A stretch of DNA of 64,000 nt from Ichthyophis bannanicus (lineage: Eukaryota > Chordata > Amphibia > Gymnophiona > Ichthyophiidae), in contig CM066037.1 of NCBI GenBank assembly GCA_033557465.1, positions 513,786,686 through 513,850,685 on the forward strand, read 5' to 3'. This document shows, piece by piece, positions 45,472 through 58,310 of this stretch (the stretch's first letter is position 1; each line of letters begins with the position of its first letter). The notes under the pieces are model-generated. The model made no database searches and had not been told where the DNA came from. It was given only the letters and a program-made list of their open reading frames with translations. The position numbers and the translations under genes are program-made.

Positions 45472-45699
45472 TAACTAGGTCACTGCATGCTTAATAGCAT
45501 CGTGGCATGAAGTATTGTTTTACAGCTACACAAGAAGTCTAAATATGTTTTGATCACACCTCATATCATCCCTACATCTACAGTCCTATTTTTCCAAACA
45601 CTGGAATTCTTAGGGAAACCGAGAATAGCCCTCTTTAGCACAAACAATGTCATAGCCCAGGACACCCGTTTCCTTTCATGTTGAAAAATCATTGCCAGC

Positions 45700-46700
45700 G
45701 ATACAATTACACAACTTGTATATACCGGTAATCACCTCTGTTGAATTTGTATATATTTATCCCTGTTAACATCCAATTTTTTCCCCCTGTTCCTTGTAAG
45801 TTTCAATGTATGTTCCATTCTACATTGTACAAGCAATAATAACCCCCCATTTCGACTTTGCAAGTCAAATCCTACTAGGTGTAACCAAACAGACCTTGAA
45901 AAAACTTCAATTAGCACAAAACGCGGCAGCAAGGACCATTACGAAGGCCCCAACTTTCCAACATATAACCCCTATTTTAGAATATTTACACTGGCTCCCG
46001 ATTCAAAGCAGAATAGATTACAAAACTCTTTTAACTACCTACAAAGCCATAAATAAAACAGCACCCCCGACCTTAAACAACCTCATCAAAATAGAGCCCA
46101 CTCATAATCTTCAAAGGAGAGACCAGTTAAACAAATTAACAACACCAAAAGAATTTATAAGGGCCAAAAAATCCACAAACAAGAAAGTCTTCTCCCATGC
46201 AGCCCCCATACTGTGGAACACAATCCCATTAGAATTAAGATCCTTACCTGAAATCATGGAGTTTAGGAAAAAACTAAAAACACACTTATTTACAATGCAC
46301 TATGGATCCTTGATGAATTCACCTCTCACCTCTCAGCTAGATAAAGGATAACCCTATTCCAGCTAATATATTCTTCCAGAAAATGAATAAAGTACTGAAG
46401 CCCTAAAACAATGTATTGAAGACTATGGAATAACAAATAACTCTGTATTATAGTTTAATTCTGTTCCTTTGTACATAGTTCACTATTTGTTAATTGTTAA
46501 ATGCAAGTTCCAATTTGTTATATGTAAAAACAGCTCTCCCTGTTTACTGTTGTTCCATGTAAACCGCATCTGATCAATGGAAGGAGCGGTATATAAAAAT
46601 CTGTTAATTAAATTAAAAAATTGTACAGTTATTGTTAATTGTAAACCGCACTGATTCCAAATAGCGCGGTATAAAAAAGAAATAAATACATAAATAAATA
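45700..46700 (+). pseudogene. L2-like LINE 3' end with double tail
   Basis: The frame 45806-46351 reads ITPHFDFASQILLGVTKQ, LQLAQNAAARTITKAP, LEYLHWLPIQSRIDYKTLL, AAPILWNTIPLELRSLP and FRKKLKTHLFTMHYGS, an L2-like C-terminus. The frame is intact over 180 codons, so it is younger than most here. The tail GTAAACCGCATCTGATCAATG / GGAGCGGTATATAAAAATC is followed directly by a second tail (46625-46690) with the same layout. Confidence 0.88.
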
Positions 46701-47284
46701 AACAAACAGCAACTGTTAGCATAGCCAGAATAAAGACTATTGCGGTGCTTTATATTTCTATAGGGGTGGGGGGTTTTTATTGTTCCTTAACTTTACAAAC
46801 GTCCCTCACCTGTGCATTCTATTCTTTATGACTGCATCATGTTTTTATTTATTTATTTATACAGTTCTTCTATACCGCCCCTTCCAGAGATCACGGGTGG
46901 TTTACAATTAACACGTGACCTCCTAGACAGCAGACACACCAGTTCAATACAGATGTGTCACAGCCATTCATCTCTATGGGACACGTTGAAGATCAGAGCA
47001 GAAATGTTTCTAAGTGCTGGCCTTATTCCATGTTGCCGCTAGTATAACGTAGGCGTCCGCAGGAAACTCAGGATGTACATGGGCCTTTCCTGAATATGAT
47101 TCCTATGTCTGCACAGTTTGCCATGCCCCATCCCATCCCCTCCTGCGCATGTTCTGAGATCCATGTGCTAGCGCTGTGTATGTGAAGGGCCGCATGGCTT
47201 CAGAATACGGTTCTAGATGTTTTAGCGAGAAAAACGTCTATCTTGCACGTCTAACTGGCTTATTCATGTTCAGGAATGACCCCC

Positions 47285-49344
47285 TTAGTGCATGAATTAG
47301 CACATGCTATCATGCCAACATGGTAATGGTTACTTTTATGCGATCAGTGCATGATTATTCATGAGCTCACTGCTTAGTGCATTTTAATAAAAGGGTACCA
47401 AAGTTTCTTTACAGTTCAATGACTCACTAAGAACCAGCATAGTACGGTCTCTCAATCAATGTTTGCTTTTCAGCTTTCTCTCCTTAGAGTTTTGGTTTAC
47501 TACCTCTGCATGGTTTCAGTTTGTTCAGAGGAGAGATACTGAAAGAGAGACACTCCATAGGCTGCCGCTTCTACAGTTCTCCATTGAACCTGTAGGAGGC
47601 AGTCACCCTTGAGCAAATGCCATGTGCTTATTAAAATCTCTGTGGACCGGAAAGCAGTGACCCTCGCAAACATTGCTGTAACATTTCTAGAATGCTACAG
47701 TGCTTTAACAGCACCTAGTCAAGTGATAATTAAGGAAGTTGATACTGAGGAACTACTCATGGAATATCTATATTCTAAGGGGGGATTTACAGCAGCTGGC
47801 CATCGCCGCTTTAAATCTGCCCCGGATGGTCAATGCTGGGAACATATCCGGGCATTGGCACTGAATATCGAGATTGCCCCGATGCAATGTTGCAAGCCAG
47901 TTAGTGGCAATATTCAGCTGTCCTAACGCGAGCTGGTTAGGGTTCATCGAGCAGCAGTTGAATATTGTCGCTGCTCTGTTAAACCCATGGTGCCGCCCAG
48001 GCTCTACCCCTGGAAATGCCCCGACGTTAAACACTCAGCATCAGGGTGTTTAGCGGCACAAACTGGGGACATTCAGCAGCACGAAAGAGGGAGCGGAAGG
48101 TCTGCAAATTGCATAAATGCCTTCGAATACCCCCTTAAGTCTTTTATTTACTTATCTTTACATTTCCGATCAATTCTTCTCAAGCCATAGGACAGATCAG
48201 AGGAAACAGAAAGTATAATTAGGCATCTGTTTTGAGATTTCAGCCAATACAAACTGATAAAACAATTCCTCCAGCCCAAGAGCTAAAAAAAAGAATAGGC
48301 ATTTATTGGATAAACACCAGAAAAAACACCAATGCTGTCCTCAGGTCCTCTCACCCCTTCCCCAAACCTGCCTTGGTGCCCCCCTTCTAATGTTTTTCTT
48401 TTTCCATGCTGATGCCAATGTTCCCATGAAGCTGGCACGGGAGTCTTCCACCTACGCTGCTGCCAGTGGATGGAGGCACTGAAATATCACAGCAATTCCT
48501 CCCCTATAGCAGCAGTGAGGGTGAAGGACTACCAGCCAGCTTTGTGGGAATGTTACTGATGATCCTCAGTTGCTTAAGTTCTTGTCAGTGGCGGGGGGTG
48601 GGGGGGGGGCTGGTTCTGATTTTCTTCTCCCACAGCCGTTGCTAATGGTGAGACCTGGAGCTGGGGATCAGAGGACAGAAGGAAGAATGGGCTGGAGGGA
48701 GTTAAGTGAGGGTGGTGAGGATAAGAAGGGAGACAACTGAGAATGGAAGGGTGGGGAGAGAAAAGGTAGTGGAGCTGGGATGGAGAGAGAGAGGGGAGCA
48801 CCTTGAAATACATAGATTTTTCCATCTACATAAAAATCTAAGACAGCTAAAAAATGAACATATACATCAGTTATAAACCCCTAAAACCAGAAGCCTTAAT
48901 GATAAAAGAGAAGAGAAATAGAAGAACTGATATAGAATTTCCGTTTTTTTAAAGAAGAGAGACTCGACATTTCATCTGAAACTGCATCTTTGTAAAACAG
49001 AAAGGTTCTCTAATTCCAAAGGTCAGACAGAAAATGTTAATGGAAACAGAATGTGGTCAAATCAAATAAAATATGAAAAATAAACAGTTTGTAGCTTGAG
49101 GGAGTCTGCATCTGATTTAAAAGGCCCTCTCGCCCGTTTCTAGCTACTGTGGACCACAATGAAAAAGAATTAACTTATTCTTCAGAACTTCTGGGGTCTT
49201 ACTTTTTTTACGTACGTGCACGATGCTTTGAAAGCACTGGAAGCCACTAACTTTACACAATTGCCTGAATTTTAATTATAAGGATGCAGGAATTTACAGG
49301 GCGTACAGGATAGCTTTTTGAGGGCATTCATTAATGGTGTTTTC
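47285..49344. other. no gene; MITE-like patches
   Basis: At 47285-47400 is a patch bounded by CTTAGTGCATGAATTAGC and TTAGTGCATTTTAATAAAAGGG. At about 47770-48120 is an ACTGAATAT-type palindromic patch (GGCACTGAATATCGAG / GTGGCAATATTCAGCTG). A G run and purine-rich stretch lie at 48590-48800. No coding gene is recognised; the frame at 47609-47926 is partly within the palindromic patch. Confidence 0.45.
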
Positions 49345-49550
49345 CTCCAGTAGCCTAATGGTTAGAGCAGCAAGCAAAGAACCGTGGACATCTAGATTAA
49401 ATGTCACTGCTGCCTCTTCGATCTTAGGCAAGTCACTTAACGCTCTATTGTCTTGGGTACAAACTTAGACTCTCCAGGGGATAGGAAAATGCCTACTAGA
49501 CCTGAATGCATCTCGCCTTGAGCTACTCCTGAAAAAGGTGTGAGCTAAAT
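49345..49550 (+). repeat. MIR/CORE-SINE-like SINE
   Basis: It has a tRNA-like head TAGCCTAATGGTTAGAGCAG, a core with TTAGGCAAGTCACTTAACGC, and a tail TGAGCTACTCCTGAAAAAGG. This is the order of a MIR-type SINE. The B-box is degenerate. Confidence 0.75.
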
Positions 49551-49589
49551 CCCAAATCCCTCCCCTTCCATAGAGAACAATGAGATTTT

Positions 49590-49844
49590 TAAAATAGTGA
49601 GGGACCCTTATGCTAAAGTGCGCTAACAATTAACGGGTGCTTTAACACATAAGCAGTTAGCGTGGGGCCTTGGTAACCGTCCATGTTGTCATAACAGTTA
49701 TAGGGTGTTAATTCCCATGTTAACTGTTCACTGCGTGATTGGTGGGGAATATGCAGGTTACGGGTGGACAGTGGGCGTTGACTGCACATTGCAGTTGGTG
49801 TACGGTGTTTAGATTACGTGCATTCACGCAGGTTTTTTTTAGGC
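49590..49844. repeat. MITE-like repeat ('TTTACTAAAG' type)
   Basis: It has GCTAAAGTGCGCTAACAATTAACG, repeated GTTAAC-type words and CGCAGGTTTTTTTTAGGCATA. It is related to 61225-61440. Confidence 0.45.
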
Positions 49845-50390
49845 ATAAGGGGCGGCAAGGTGGAAAGATTGAAGTCTGGAGTTTGCCTGCGAAGAGAAGG
49901 GCACAGATAGACAGGATCTGACAGAAGACTGGAGTTTCAGAGGAGGGGTATAGGGAGAAATAAGAAAGGAAAAGTAGTGAATGTCAATTTACGGCAGGGT
50001 CAGGAAGAAAGGTAGTGAGGAGCAGCTGAATGAAGGCACTTATAGGTCAGTAATAGAAGTTTGAACTAGATGTGGAAATGGATAGGGAGCCAATGGAGTA
50101 GCTTGAGAAGAGGGGTAATATGTGCGTAGCGACACTAGCAGAAGATTAGCGTTTCGCTGAGTTTTGAACAGATTGAAGTGGGGAGAGAGATGATTCAGAG
50201 GAAGACCAGTGAAGAGCAGGTTGCGATAGTCTAGATGAGAGGTGACTAGAGAATGGGTAAGTGCAAAAAACCTCCAGTACTTTAGTGAAAGACCCCCTAA
50301 GTGAGCAAGCTTCAGAGCCCTGGAGTTTAATCTAATTTTAGTGAATACAGGAATTTGGCTATTCAGGGCTTCCTGTAGCAAATACACAAT
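49845..50390 (-). pseudogene. L2-like LINE fragment, minus strand
   Basis: On the minus strand it reads HSLVTSHLDYRNLLFTGLPLNHLSP and then PSSQATPLAPYPFPH in a shifted frame, continuing to 49850 with RSSGKSCQILSVPFS-type remnants. It is the mid-to-C-terminal part of the L2 protein seen better at 61706-62356. Both ends are missing. Confidence 0.75.
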
Positions 50391-52309
50391 TCATATTACT
50401 TGCTCGCCCTTTTCCTTCTGACCCTGCTGTAAACTGATACATGTATTATATTTTCCACAGGACGTCAACATTCCTAATAAGATGCTATTCTGATCCACAG
50501 TTTCAGAAGACTAGCTAAGCGGGTGCAGTAACACATTACCTGAAGACGTGCTTCTTTGCTTCTAGATTATTAGCAGACCGCAGGTGGCTATGTTACAGAG
50601 ATTGTATAGAAAACCCATTTCCTAAAATGCAAATAGCCAGCAGCAGAACAGAAAGCTGTTTAAACTTTCTCGGCCAATCTGATATTATTTTTAGAGCTAT
50701 AGAGGTCAGTAAAGAGACAGACAAATCTGGATTCTGTGCCTTAGGAATTCATACTGACGCCTGATCTCCAGGGCTGAAGGGACGTTTTAAAAAGAGGGTT
50801 TTTAGAGACAATTTGCTCTGCACTCATCGTGATACCTAAAATAAAATGGTATTTCAAAAATTGATCCAAGGCTATAATTTCTACACTGCTTCTCTTCAGT
50901 TTCCTCTCTCATAATGTTTTTTTTTTTTTTTAATCCTGAAATGGCTTTAAATGCAACCTATTTTGTCTACTGTATGACAAAATAGCTACATACTACAAAC
51001 TTTCCGGCTTCTAGCGGCTTCAGATTTCATTTACATGGAAATAAATTGCCCTGAATGTTTAGCATTCCTGCCGTATTTCAATTACTTCTAATAATTAGTA
51101 CCTTACTGAAGCCTACTAGTTTCTTCCCCAGATAACAGCATCAAAAATCACACCTCCGTCAAGATGCACTTGCCAACCGTCTCCCCTTAACTTGGCAATC
51201 TTTCTTACAAAAGATTCTAGTAAACCTTTCCTTTATTCCTTTATTTACTGCATTTTCAAACATTACAGAAGAAAAGAAATATAAACATCAAAGAAGGATA
51301 CAAATACAATACAGCAAGAAACTGAAGGAGCACATATATGCAAAAGAAAACTATACAGTAAATTCCACTCCTATCCTAATCTACTTGAGGAAATAAAGGG
51401 GGAGGTCAACTAATAAGAAGATTTAAAGAAAAGAAAACTATACACATTTTCAAAAACCTGGCAACTATATTGTTTAAGCCCTCATATAACCTCCTGTCTC
51501 ACACAGCAATGTTGGTATCTGCAACTTTCACAGTAGTGCCATTTTCTTGGACAGTAATAAGCTCCTCCAATTGTTTAGGCTCTAAGAAAATGTAATCTTG
51601 TCCTTATACTTAACGAAACACTTCCTAGGACATTTCAAAAAGAAACTCATTACCAGAGCCAAGTAAATGTTGCTTTATCTTGATTTTTTATAAATGCAAA
51701 TTTTATTTTAAATCAGAAGCTTCAGATCGTTTTGTTGATTGTTAAAGAAACAAAATCATTAAAATTCAGTTTTTCTTCATTCAGATTCTATTTTGCTCTG
51801 GGTTTTCCTATTGTGCGAGGCCCATTACTTTGATATTGATGATATACTGATGCTCACTGGAACCTCATACACACATCATGCTGAGATGTACAAAGCAAGA
51901 ACTCTGATCAAGCTGTTTTGGCCCCTAACAGTTTTGTTTTAAAGGGCAGCAAACATACTTAAATCAATCCTGCCCCAAGGCCAAAGAGCATGAAGATGCA
52001 TCCCATGTATGCTCACAGTGGCTATACTGAGAACCAAACCTACCCGGGGAACACTCTTCCATGGATTTCCAAAACTACCCTACTGGCCCCACAGTCAGCT
52101 GGGTCTTCAGGAGATCCACAAAACGTATATATGCATACATTTGCATCTTCTAAGTTTTCAAGGTATGACAATTTATGCCATGTTTATTATTGTAGATACC
52201 CTGAAAACACAGCTGCTTATAGGGCCACCCAGGGTATGGATGAAATAGGGCTCAAAGTCTGACCCAGATCAATGTTGACAAGTTGATCCATTTCTGGTTT
52301 TCTCCCACT
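50391..52309. other. AT-rich, no recognisable feature
   Basis: I see no gene and no clear repeat terminus. A T run is at 50920-50933. Frames at 51990-52262 have no recognisable domain. Confidence 0.5.
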
Positions 52310-52690
52310 GCATCTATACCAATGGCTCCCATCTCTGATCCAGAGCACCTTTATACGGTCAGGTTTTCAGGAATGGATGAATAGATAGATTTGCATGCAC
52401 TGACTGCCTACATTTCTTGCAAATCTCATTCCTTATGGATATCCTAAAAACATGACAAATGGGGAGCGCCCCGGTATAGGTTTGGGAGCCAATGATCTAT
52501 AAATCTGTAAATCAGAGGTGGACATTCTGGTCCTTGAGGACTACCAACCAACCAGGTTGTCCAGATATCCATAATAAATATGCATGAGATAAAACTGAAC
52601 ACATTGAAAGCAGTACATGCATATTTATTAGGGTTATCTAGAAAACTTAAGCAGTTGATAGTCCTTAAGGACTCAACCCTGCTTTAAATG
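52310..52690. repeat. decayed hAT MITE fragments
   Basis: Two adjoining patches (about 52315-52490 and 52508-52690) contain 'AATATGCATGAGAT', 'ATTTGCATGCACTG' and GGTTGTCCAGATATCC-type words, and resemble the well-defined MITE at 56229-56424. No target duplications could be assigned. Confidence 0.55.
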
Positions 52691-53148
52691 CAATGGGACA
52701 AAATCAGATCTTTGATTGGTTTGTCACAGTTGACCCAAGCCATGAGGCAAACACGTATATAAAGCTAAGCTGAAGGTTGGATTCTAGAAGGTGCCTTTTA
52801 TAAAATAAGGGAACATGACTATGCTTTGCATCTTAATTTTAAAAAAAGGTGTAACTATGCTTATAAGAAAATAAATCACGTTCTGCAGCTTATGCAGAGG
52901 AAGAGAGAGAAAGTGTAGGGATTTCATTCTTTGATAACCAACCAAGAAGAAAGCTGCCTTGAGCATCATTTGGAAAGGTAAGCAAAAAATTCCTAAAATA
53001 TTGTTATTAATACTATTATATCCTAAGAAAGGCATTAAAACAGGGCCAAATTTACTAAAAGGTGCTACTGGATTACTGCGTGCCAGTATGTAGTAATGTG
53101 CATTAATTTATACAGATTCTATTTTATGTAATGTGTCATTTTATTAGT
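52691..53148. other. no recognisable feature
   Basis: AT-rich sequence with no gene or repeat that I can identify. Confidence 0.5.
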
Positions 53149-53410
53149 TATGGGAGTCATTCCAGAACACGAATAAGGGGTTTGTACATACGGCGGAGAC
53201 GTTTATGTGCCTAAAACGTCCTCGACCATATTCTGAAACACTGTTATCATGCATGTTCACAGGGCTAGCATGGGGATCTCATAATGTGTCCAGAAGGGGC
53301 GGAATGTGGGCGTGGTCAGTCACGGAGATGTATAAAGCGTATTCAGGAAAGGCCCATGTACATTTTAAGTGTTTCCTGCAGATGTCACGTTATTCCTGCC
53401 AAAAAGTGGA
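53149..53410 (+). mobile_element. Harbinger end fragment, inverted
   Basis: It begins GGGAGTCATTCCAGAACACGAATAA, the inverted form of the right end of copies B and C, and continues with GTACATTTTAAGTG and TTCCTGCAGATGTCACGTTA, which correspond to the 47000-47090 part of copy B in reverse. Only about 260 bp are left. Confidence 0.65.
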
Positions 53411-53639
53411 ATAAAACTAGGACTTAAAAAAGATTTTGCTCTTTTGTGCAATACTTCTCATATTGAAGAATGGTTGTGACAAGTATATGCTGAACTGGTG
53501 TGACTGCAGTCTGGAAAAACAGAAGATGCAGTTTTAAGGAACAGAGAGCAGAGGTGAGGGAATGTTCTTAGATATAGAAACATTTTAAGGAAATGTTCAA
53601 AGAGCCGCAGTATTTTAGATCCATGTTAAACTGGTTACT

Positions 53640-55860
53640 TAAGGATGCACTTATAGAAATAGTACATTGGCTAATGCCTTTGGTTTCCAGGTTGTTGAAT
53701 ACCTGAAGCAATGGGAGGAGACTTAAGCTCTCCTGTCAATTATTGTTCAATAGCAAGACTTCCAATGCTGGCTAAATTATGCAAAGCAGTAGTTGCCTCT
53801 CAATTACAGAGATATCTAGAGGATTATGATTTATTACATATCTCCTAGTAGGTGTTTTGTGGTCTGCATAGCATGGAGATATTATTATTAACTTTGAAAT
53901 CCCAAGTCAAGATAAATTACAATGTATCGAGTCCCTTCTCACCAAAACAAGGCCTACCCAAGGCTCATCCCTCTCAGCTTTACTCTTCAACCTGTACCTA
54001 CAACCAGTTTTTGCAAAATACTACAAACCTACAACATTCACTACCACCTATATGCAGACGACCTAATGATCTACACCACTCGACACAAAGAACCCCGACT
54101 ACTCCACCATCTCATCCTGCATGACAGCAATAACTGAATGGTTAACATTAAGGAACCTCGAGATCAACTACAAAAAATTGGAAGTCCTTATTATCACGAA
54201 TAACTCCACATTCAAACCCCCAGACAACATATTAATAGGAACCAGAGCAATCCCCATAAAAAACGAGGTAAAATACCTAGGAATTCACCTCGACCAGAGA
54301 GTCAACTTACAGACTCACATCAGCAAGACCACCTCCAAAATATATTACAAGATGAAATTCTTGCAAAAACTACGTCCCCTACTTGAGCAGAACCACTTCC
54401 AAACTGTATGTGAAGCGCTTATCACACCACACCTTGATTATTACAATCTAATCCTACACGGCCTACCAAAAAGCTTAATCCAGGCTTTATAGCTAGCTCA
54501 GAACACATCTGCTCGTCTAATCACAAGATCCAGCAAAAATGATCACATCACCCCCATTCTCGAATCCCTCCATTGGCTTCCCATCAACTCCAGAATAAAA
54601 TATAAAAACATAATGTTGGCATTCAAAATTCAACACAACCAATCTGCCGGTTGCCTAAATGAACTAATCCGAAAAACTCCAGACAACAGATCAAGAAGAA
54701 CTCAGCATCAAAACTCACTTGCAAGCACCACATCCCGCACAGGAATGTCTCAGAATACTCTAAGGACAGCATTCAAACTCTACATCCCTGCACTCTGGAA
54801 CTCCCTCCCCCACCCCTTGAGAGCCACCACAGATGTCTCTACCTTCAGGAAGCTCCTGAAAACGCACCTATTTACCGAATACTTCTATACTCCACCAGCC
54901 TCGTAATGGACTACCTACCACCTCAACAGACCAAACCCTAAGCACCATGTAGAGCACAAACTTTATGTAAATAGTTAAACAGTTAAATGTAAACACAGTC
55001 AACAGTTAAATTTAAACACAGTCAACACTGTATGTAGTTTTGAAAAACGTTCTATGTAAACGAAGTTCTGTTCCTTGTAAAGCACCTTGAGATTCTGAAA
55101 GGCGGTATATAAAAAATGTTAAATAAATAAATAAAATAAATATCTGGGTGACACTTACTAGTAGCGAGGGGAAACAGGCTGACCTTTCATCAGCTTTTGA
55201 TCTGCTAGATCATGATCTGCTTTTATTACGATTGAATGAGATTGGTGTCTCAGGTACTGGATGGCAATACATGAAGGAATTTTTAAAGAATAGATAGGTT
55301 AGTGAAATGGGATAAGCATTTGTCACAACAGGGCCGTACCAAAGCTGTGCAAGTGTTGTGGCCGCAGAGGGTGCAAATACAGAAAGGGCATGGATGATAT
55401 CATTGGGCTTCCAGGAAGCCCAACAAAAGTGAGTTCCTGCATGCAGCTTGGTGGAGGTCAGTTTACTAGTCACACAAGGCAAATTGTTAGCTTGATACGG
55501 TCCTGGTCACAATCATGGAAGATGGGATGTGGAGTACCGCGAGGCTCACTGCTGTCACAAATTCTTTTTAATATCTATTTGCATTCATTAAGGGACTGGT
55601 TTCAGCAGTTGGCCTTTCCATAGTATTCCTGTATACAGATGATATTACTGTGTTAATTCCATTTAGAGTATATTTGACCACTACCTATAAAAGCCTAGCA
55701 AAGTGTCTCCAACTAGAAGAAGTCATGGATGGTGTCACATCTTATGAAATTAACACAAAAAACTACTGCTTTGGATAGGGCCCCAATAGAATTGCCTGTA
55801 TTAACTGGAGTATAAGTCCCTCTGCTTGTTGGTCAAGGTTCTAGAAATGACCTCAACAAT
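53640..55860 (+). pseudogene. older LINE reverse transcriptase, split by a younger LINE
   Basis: The left part (to about 53920) encodes IARLPMLAKLCKAVVASQLQ and YLEDYDLLHIS (shifted frames). The right part (from about 55145) resumes with ADLSSAFDLLDHDLLLLRLN, EIGVSGTGWQYMKEFLKN, CGVPRGSLLSQILFNIYLHS and then a YTDDITV-type box in another frame. These are consecutive RT blocks of one L2-like LINE. It carries stops and frameshifts. Confidence 0.8.
53922..55141 (+). pseudogene. younger L2-like LINE inserted in the older one
   Basis: In alternating frames it shows QGSSLSALLFNLYLQP, YADDLMIYTT, then ITEWLTLRNLEINYKKLE, VKYLGIHLDQRVNLQTHI, ALITPHLDYYNLILHGLPKS, LESLHWLPINSRIKYK, IPALWNSLPHPLRATT and FRKLLKTHLFTEYF. 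It starts within the RT domain (5'-truncated) and ends with GGCGGTATATAAAAAATG and (AATA)n. A stop at 54490 and a frame change near the YADD box inactivate it. Confidence 0.88.
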
Positions 55861-56066
55861 GGAGAAGCCAGTGCAGGCATTAACAAAAAAGGTAGGGTCC
55901 GATATTCAAAGGGGTTTATACACTTAGCAAGACCTGATAATCGCATAATCCCCATTGAGCCTGATATTCATTTGCATAGAGTTACAAGGCATATGCAGCC
56001 CTGTACATATAGATGTAAGAGACAGTCCCTGCTCAGAGCTTACTATCTAATCAAGGCAAAACATAT
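55861..56066 (-). repeat. L2 tail fragment
   Basis: The minus strand of 55990-56055 contains the TAGTAAGCTCTGAGCAGGGAC-type L2 3' tail. The part before it has no assignment. Confidence 0.55.
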
Positions 56067-56220
56067 GGAGCCCAATTCCAGAACATGCACGTTCGGCCTG
56101 CAGGCATGTCCTAATCAAAAACGGGCCTGATTTAAACATGATTCTGCAACCATGAGAGATAGACACACCTGCGGTTTCAGAATTGGGTACATAGATGTTT
56201 TCAGCATGGCAAAAGCAAAG

Positions 56221-56432
56221 CACTATGGCAGAGGTTCCCAACTCCAGTCCTGGAGAGCCAAGCACCATTCAGATTTTCAGGCTGTCCCTAATAAATATGC
56301 ATGAGATGCATTTGCATGCACTGCCCCCCCATTGTATTCAAATGTATCTCATGCATATTCATTAGGGACAGCCTGAAAACCGGAATGGTCTTTGGCCCTC
56401 CAGGACTGGAGTTGGGAACCTCTGCACTATGG
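56221..56432. mobile_element. 196-bp hAT MITE with 8-bp duplication
   Basis: The MITE is 56229-56424, with CAGAGGTTCCCAACTCCAGT matched by its complement at the other end and TATGCATGAGAT / ATCTCATGCATA inside. CACTATGG flanks both sides (56221-56228, 56425-56432). Harbinger copy B has a single CACTATGG at the same place (about 41957-41964), which is the empty site. Confidence 0.95.
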
Positions 56433-56899
56433 AGTACGAGACATGGCTATACACAGTAAACGGCTTTTTGTATGTCCCTGCACTCACTGTATTCTGAAAA
56501 AGTGGACTTTTTGATCATGCACGTCTCCGCTACATACTTGCAAATGGACATGCCCCCCTGTAAAATGTGCATCTCCTAAGCTGCTCCTCTCATGGACAGT
56601 GGTGTGCTGATGCAAACTGCAGATGAATACTGATGACACATAAATGTTGATGCAAACTAGACTAGATAAAGCAGTCTGTTGCATACCCAGAACACTGCAA
56701 ACTAATCTCAGTGTACTCTAAGACAGTGTAAAAGCAGGTAGAAAGTGATATGTTTCTCATGACGTACCTTGCATTACAACATACATGGCAGTAGAAAACA
56801 GTTATACTTGCATTGGCCATCTCTGAAAACAGTCTGTACAATGCTAAGTATGGACAAAAAAAAAAATCAGAAAAGACCGCAGTGTTCCCAGGTGCTAGT

Positions 56900-56990
56900 G
56901 TGATCGGGCATGTAAACCGCGCTGATGTCGAATAGTGCGGTATATAAGAAATGTTAATAAATAAATAAATAATAAATATATCAGAAAAGG
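56900..56990 (+). repeat. LINE 3' tail
   Basis: GTAAACCGCGCTGATGTCG, then TAGTGCGGTATATAAGAAATG and (AATA)n. Only the tail was inserted, in the middle of Harbinger copy C. Confidence 0.8.
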
Positions 56991-57251
56991 GTTCTCCATA
57001 GCTAAATGTTAAAACACATCCCTGTTATAAATAAGGGATCCTCAGAATGAGAACATTCGACAGTGCAAATAGCACTAATACATGCCCAAAACACCATCGT
57101 CGCTCTCTAAAAATGTGCACTGTGAATGCTCACCTGGGAACGCTGCAGTCATCTCTACGGTCCGGGTACTGGCCAAACATTCATGTCCTCCCAGATTTGC
57201 CAATGAGCACACCAGATCCTCCCATGCAACACTTACACACACTCATTTATT

Positions 57252-58310
57252 TATTTATTTATTTACAGCATTTATAAACCTCCTAATCACATAAGTTCAA
57301 AGCAGTACAAAAAACATAGAACAAAATTGAAAACAAAACACACAAACTCAAGCACCAAACGCCTGACAAAAACAAATGGCCCTTCAAGAGCAAATGAAAA
57401 GAAAGCAAATCTTGACAGCCACGTAAAGAAGCCGGTAAATTATTCGACAAAACTGGCACAGCCAAAGCAAAAACACGATCCCTGTAACATGTAAACTAAA
57501 CCGAAAAGGCGAGAGAATGAGAGTATTACTCAACCCCTGACGAAATTGGATGCAAAGAAGTACGCCAAAACAACAACTCTGCTAAATAAGCCACAGACAG
57601 ACCCACCTGAAGCTTCAGCACCACACAAAGAACCTTAAAAACAATCCGCTGATGAATGCGTAACTAATGAAACGACCCTCGGCGCACCATTCTGTGCTAA
57701 CAGAAGTCAGTGACAATACCGCTTGAAACACACACCAAAAGCCAGAAGGGATAAGCAACAGCCAAAGATGGCATAAAAAGAGGACGATGAACAAGCTTAG
57801 CCACATGAACCCTCATATTCAAGTGTGAATCCAAAGTCATGGCCAGATAAACTATCTCCTGCAAACAGCAACCTTACGCCCGTTCAAACACACCTCCATA
57901 GGGGCAACAAAAGACCTACCGTGAGACAGAAACTAAATCCCTGTTTAATACGCAGACAATGCTGGGCAAACCACAAGAAAACAACCTCCAAACAACCCTA
58001 CAATTTTAAAGAAGCATACCGAACAGAAACAAACGGCATATACACTAAAATATCATCAGCATAAACATGATAAAAAAAACATCAAAACTCTGAAATAAGG
58101 TACATACAGGACCATATATAAATTAAACAATAAAGCAGATAATGCTGAACCTGGTGGCACACCACAATCTAAAGGAGTCCAGCTCGATACAGCTGAACCT
58201 AGCTGAACCTGAAAAAACAGATCCGGTAAGTATGACGCAAGTCAACGCAACAGTCAGAAATAACATAACTCTGCCAAAACAATACACCTATAAACAACTG
58301 CTGTGAAGAA
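57252..58310 (-). pseudogene. L2-like LINE 3' half, minus strand
   Basis: On the minus strand from about 58190 it reads CGVPPGSALSALLFNLYMV, then YHVYADDILVYMPFVSV, and near the end NNLPASLRGCQDLLSFHLL with LLKGHLFLSG. The RT catalytic box YADD is kept, but the frames are broken. The 3' end at 57252 is a (TAAA)n-type tail. Confidence 0.8.

Noticed and set aside
48574..48825. Proline-rich protein on the minus strand
   Set aside because: It is purine-rich low-complexity DNA, not a recognisable coding pattern.
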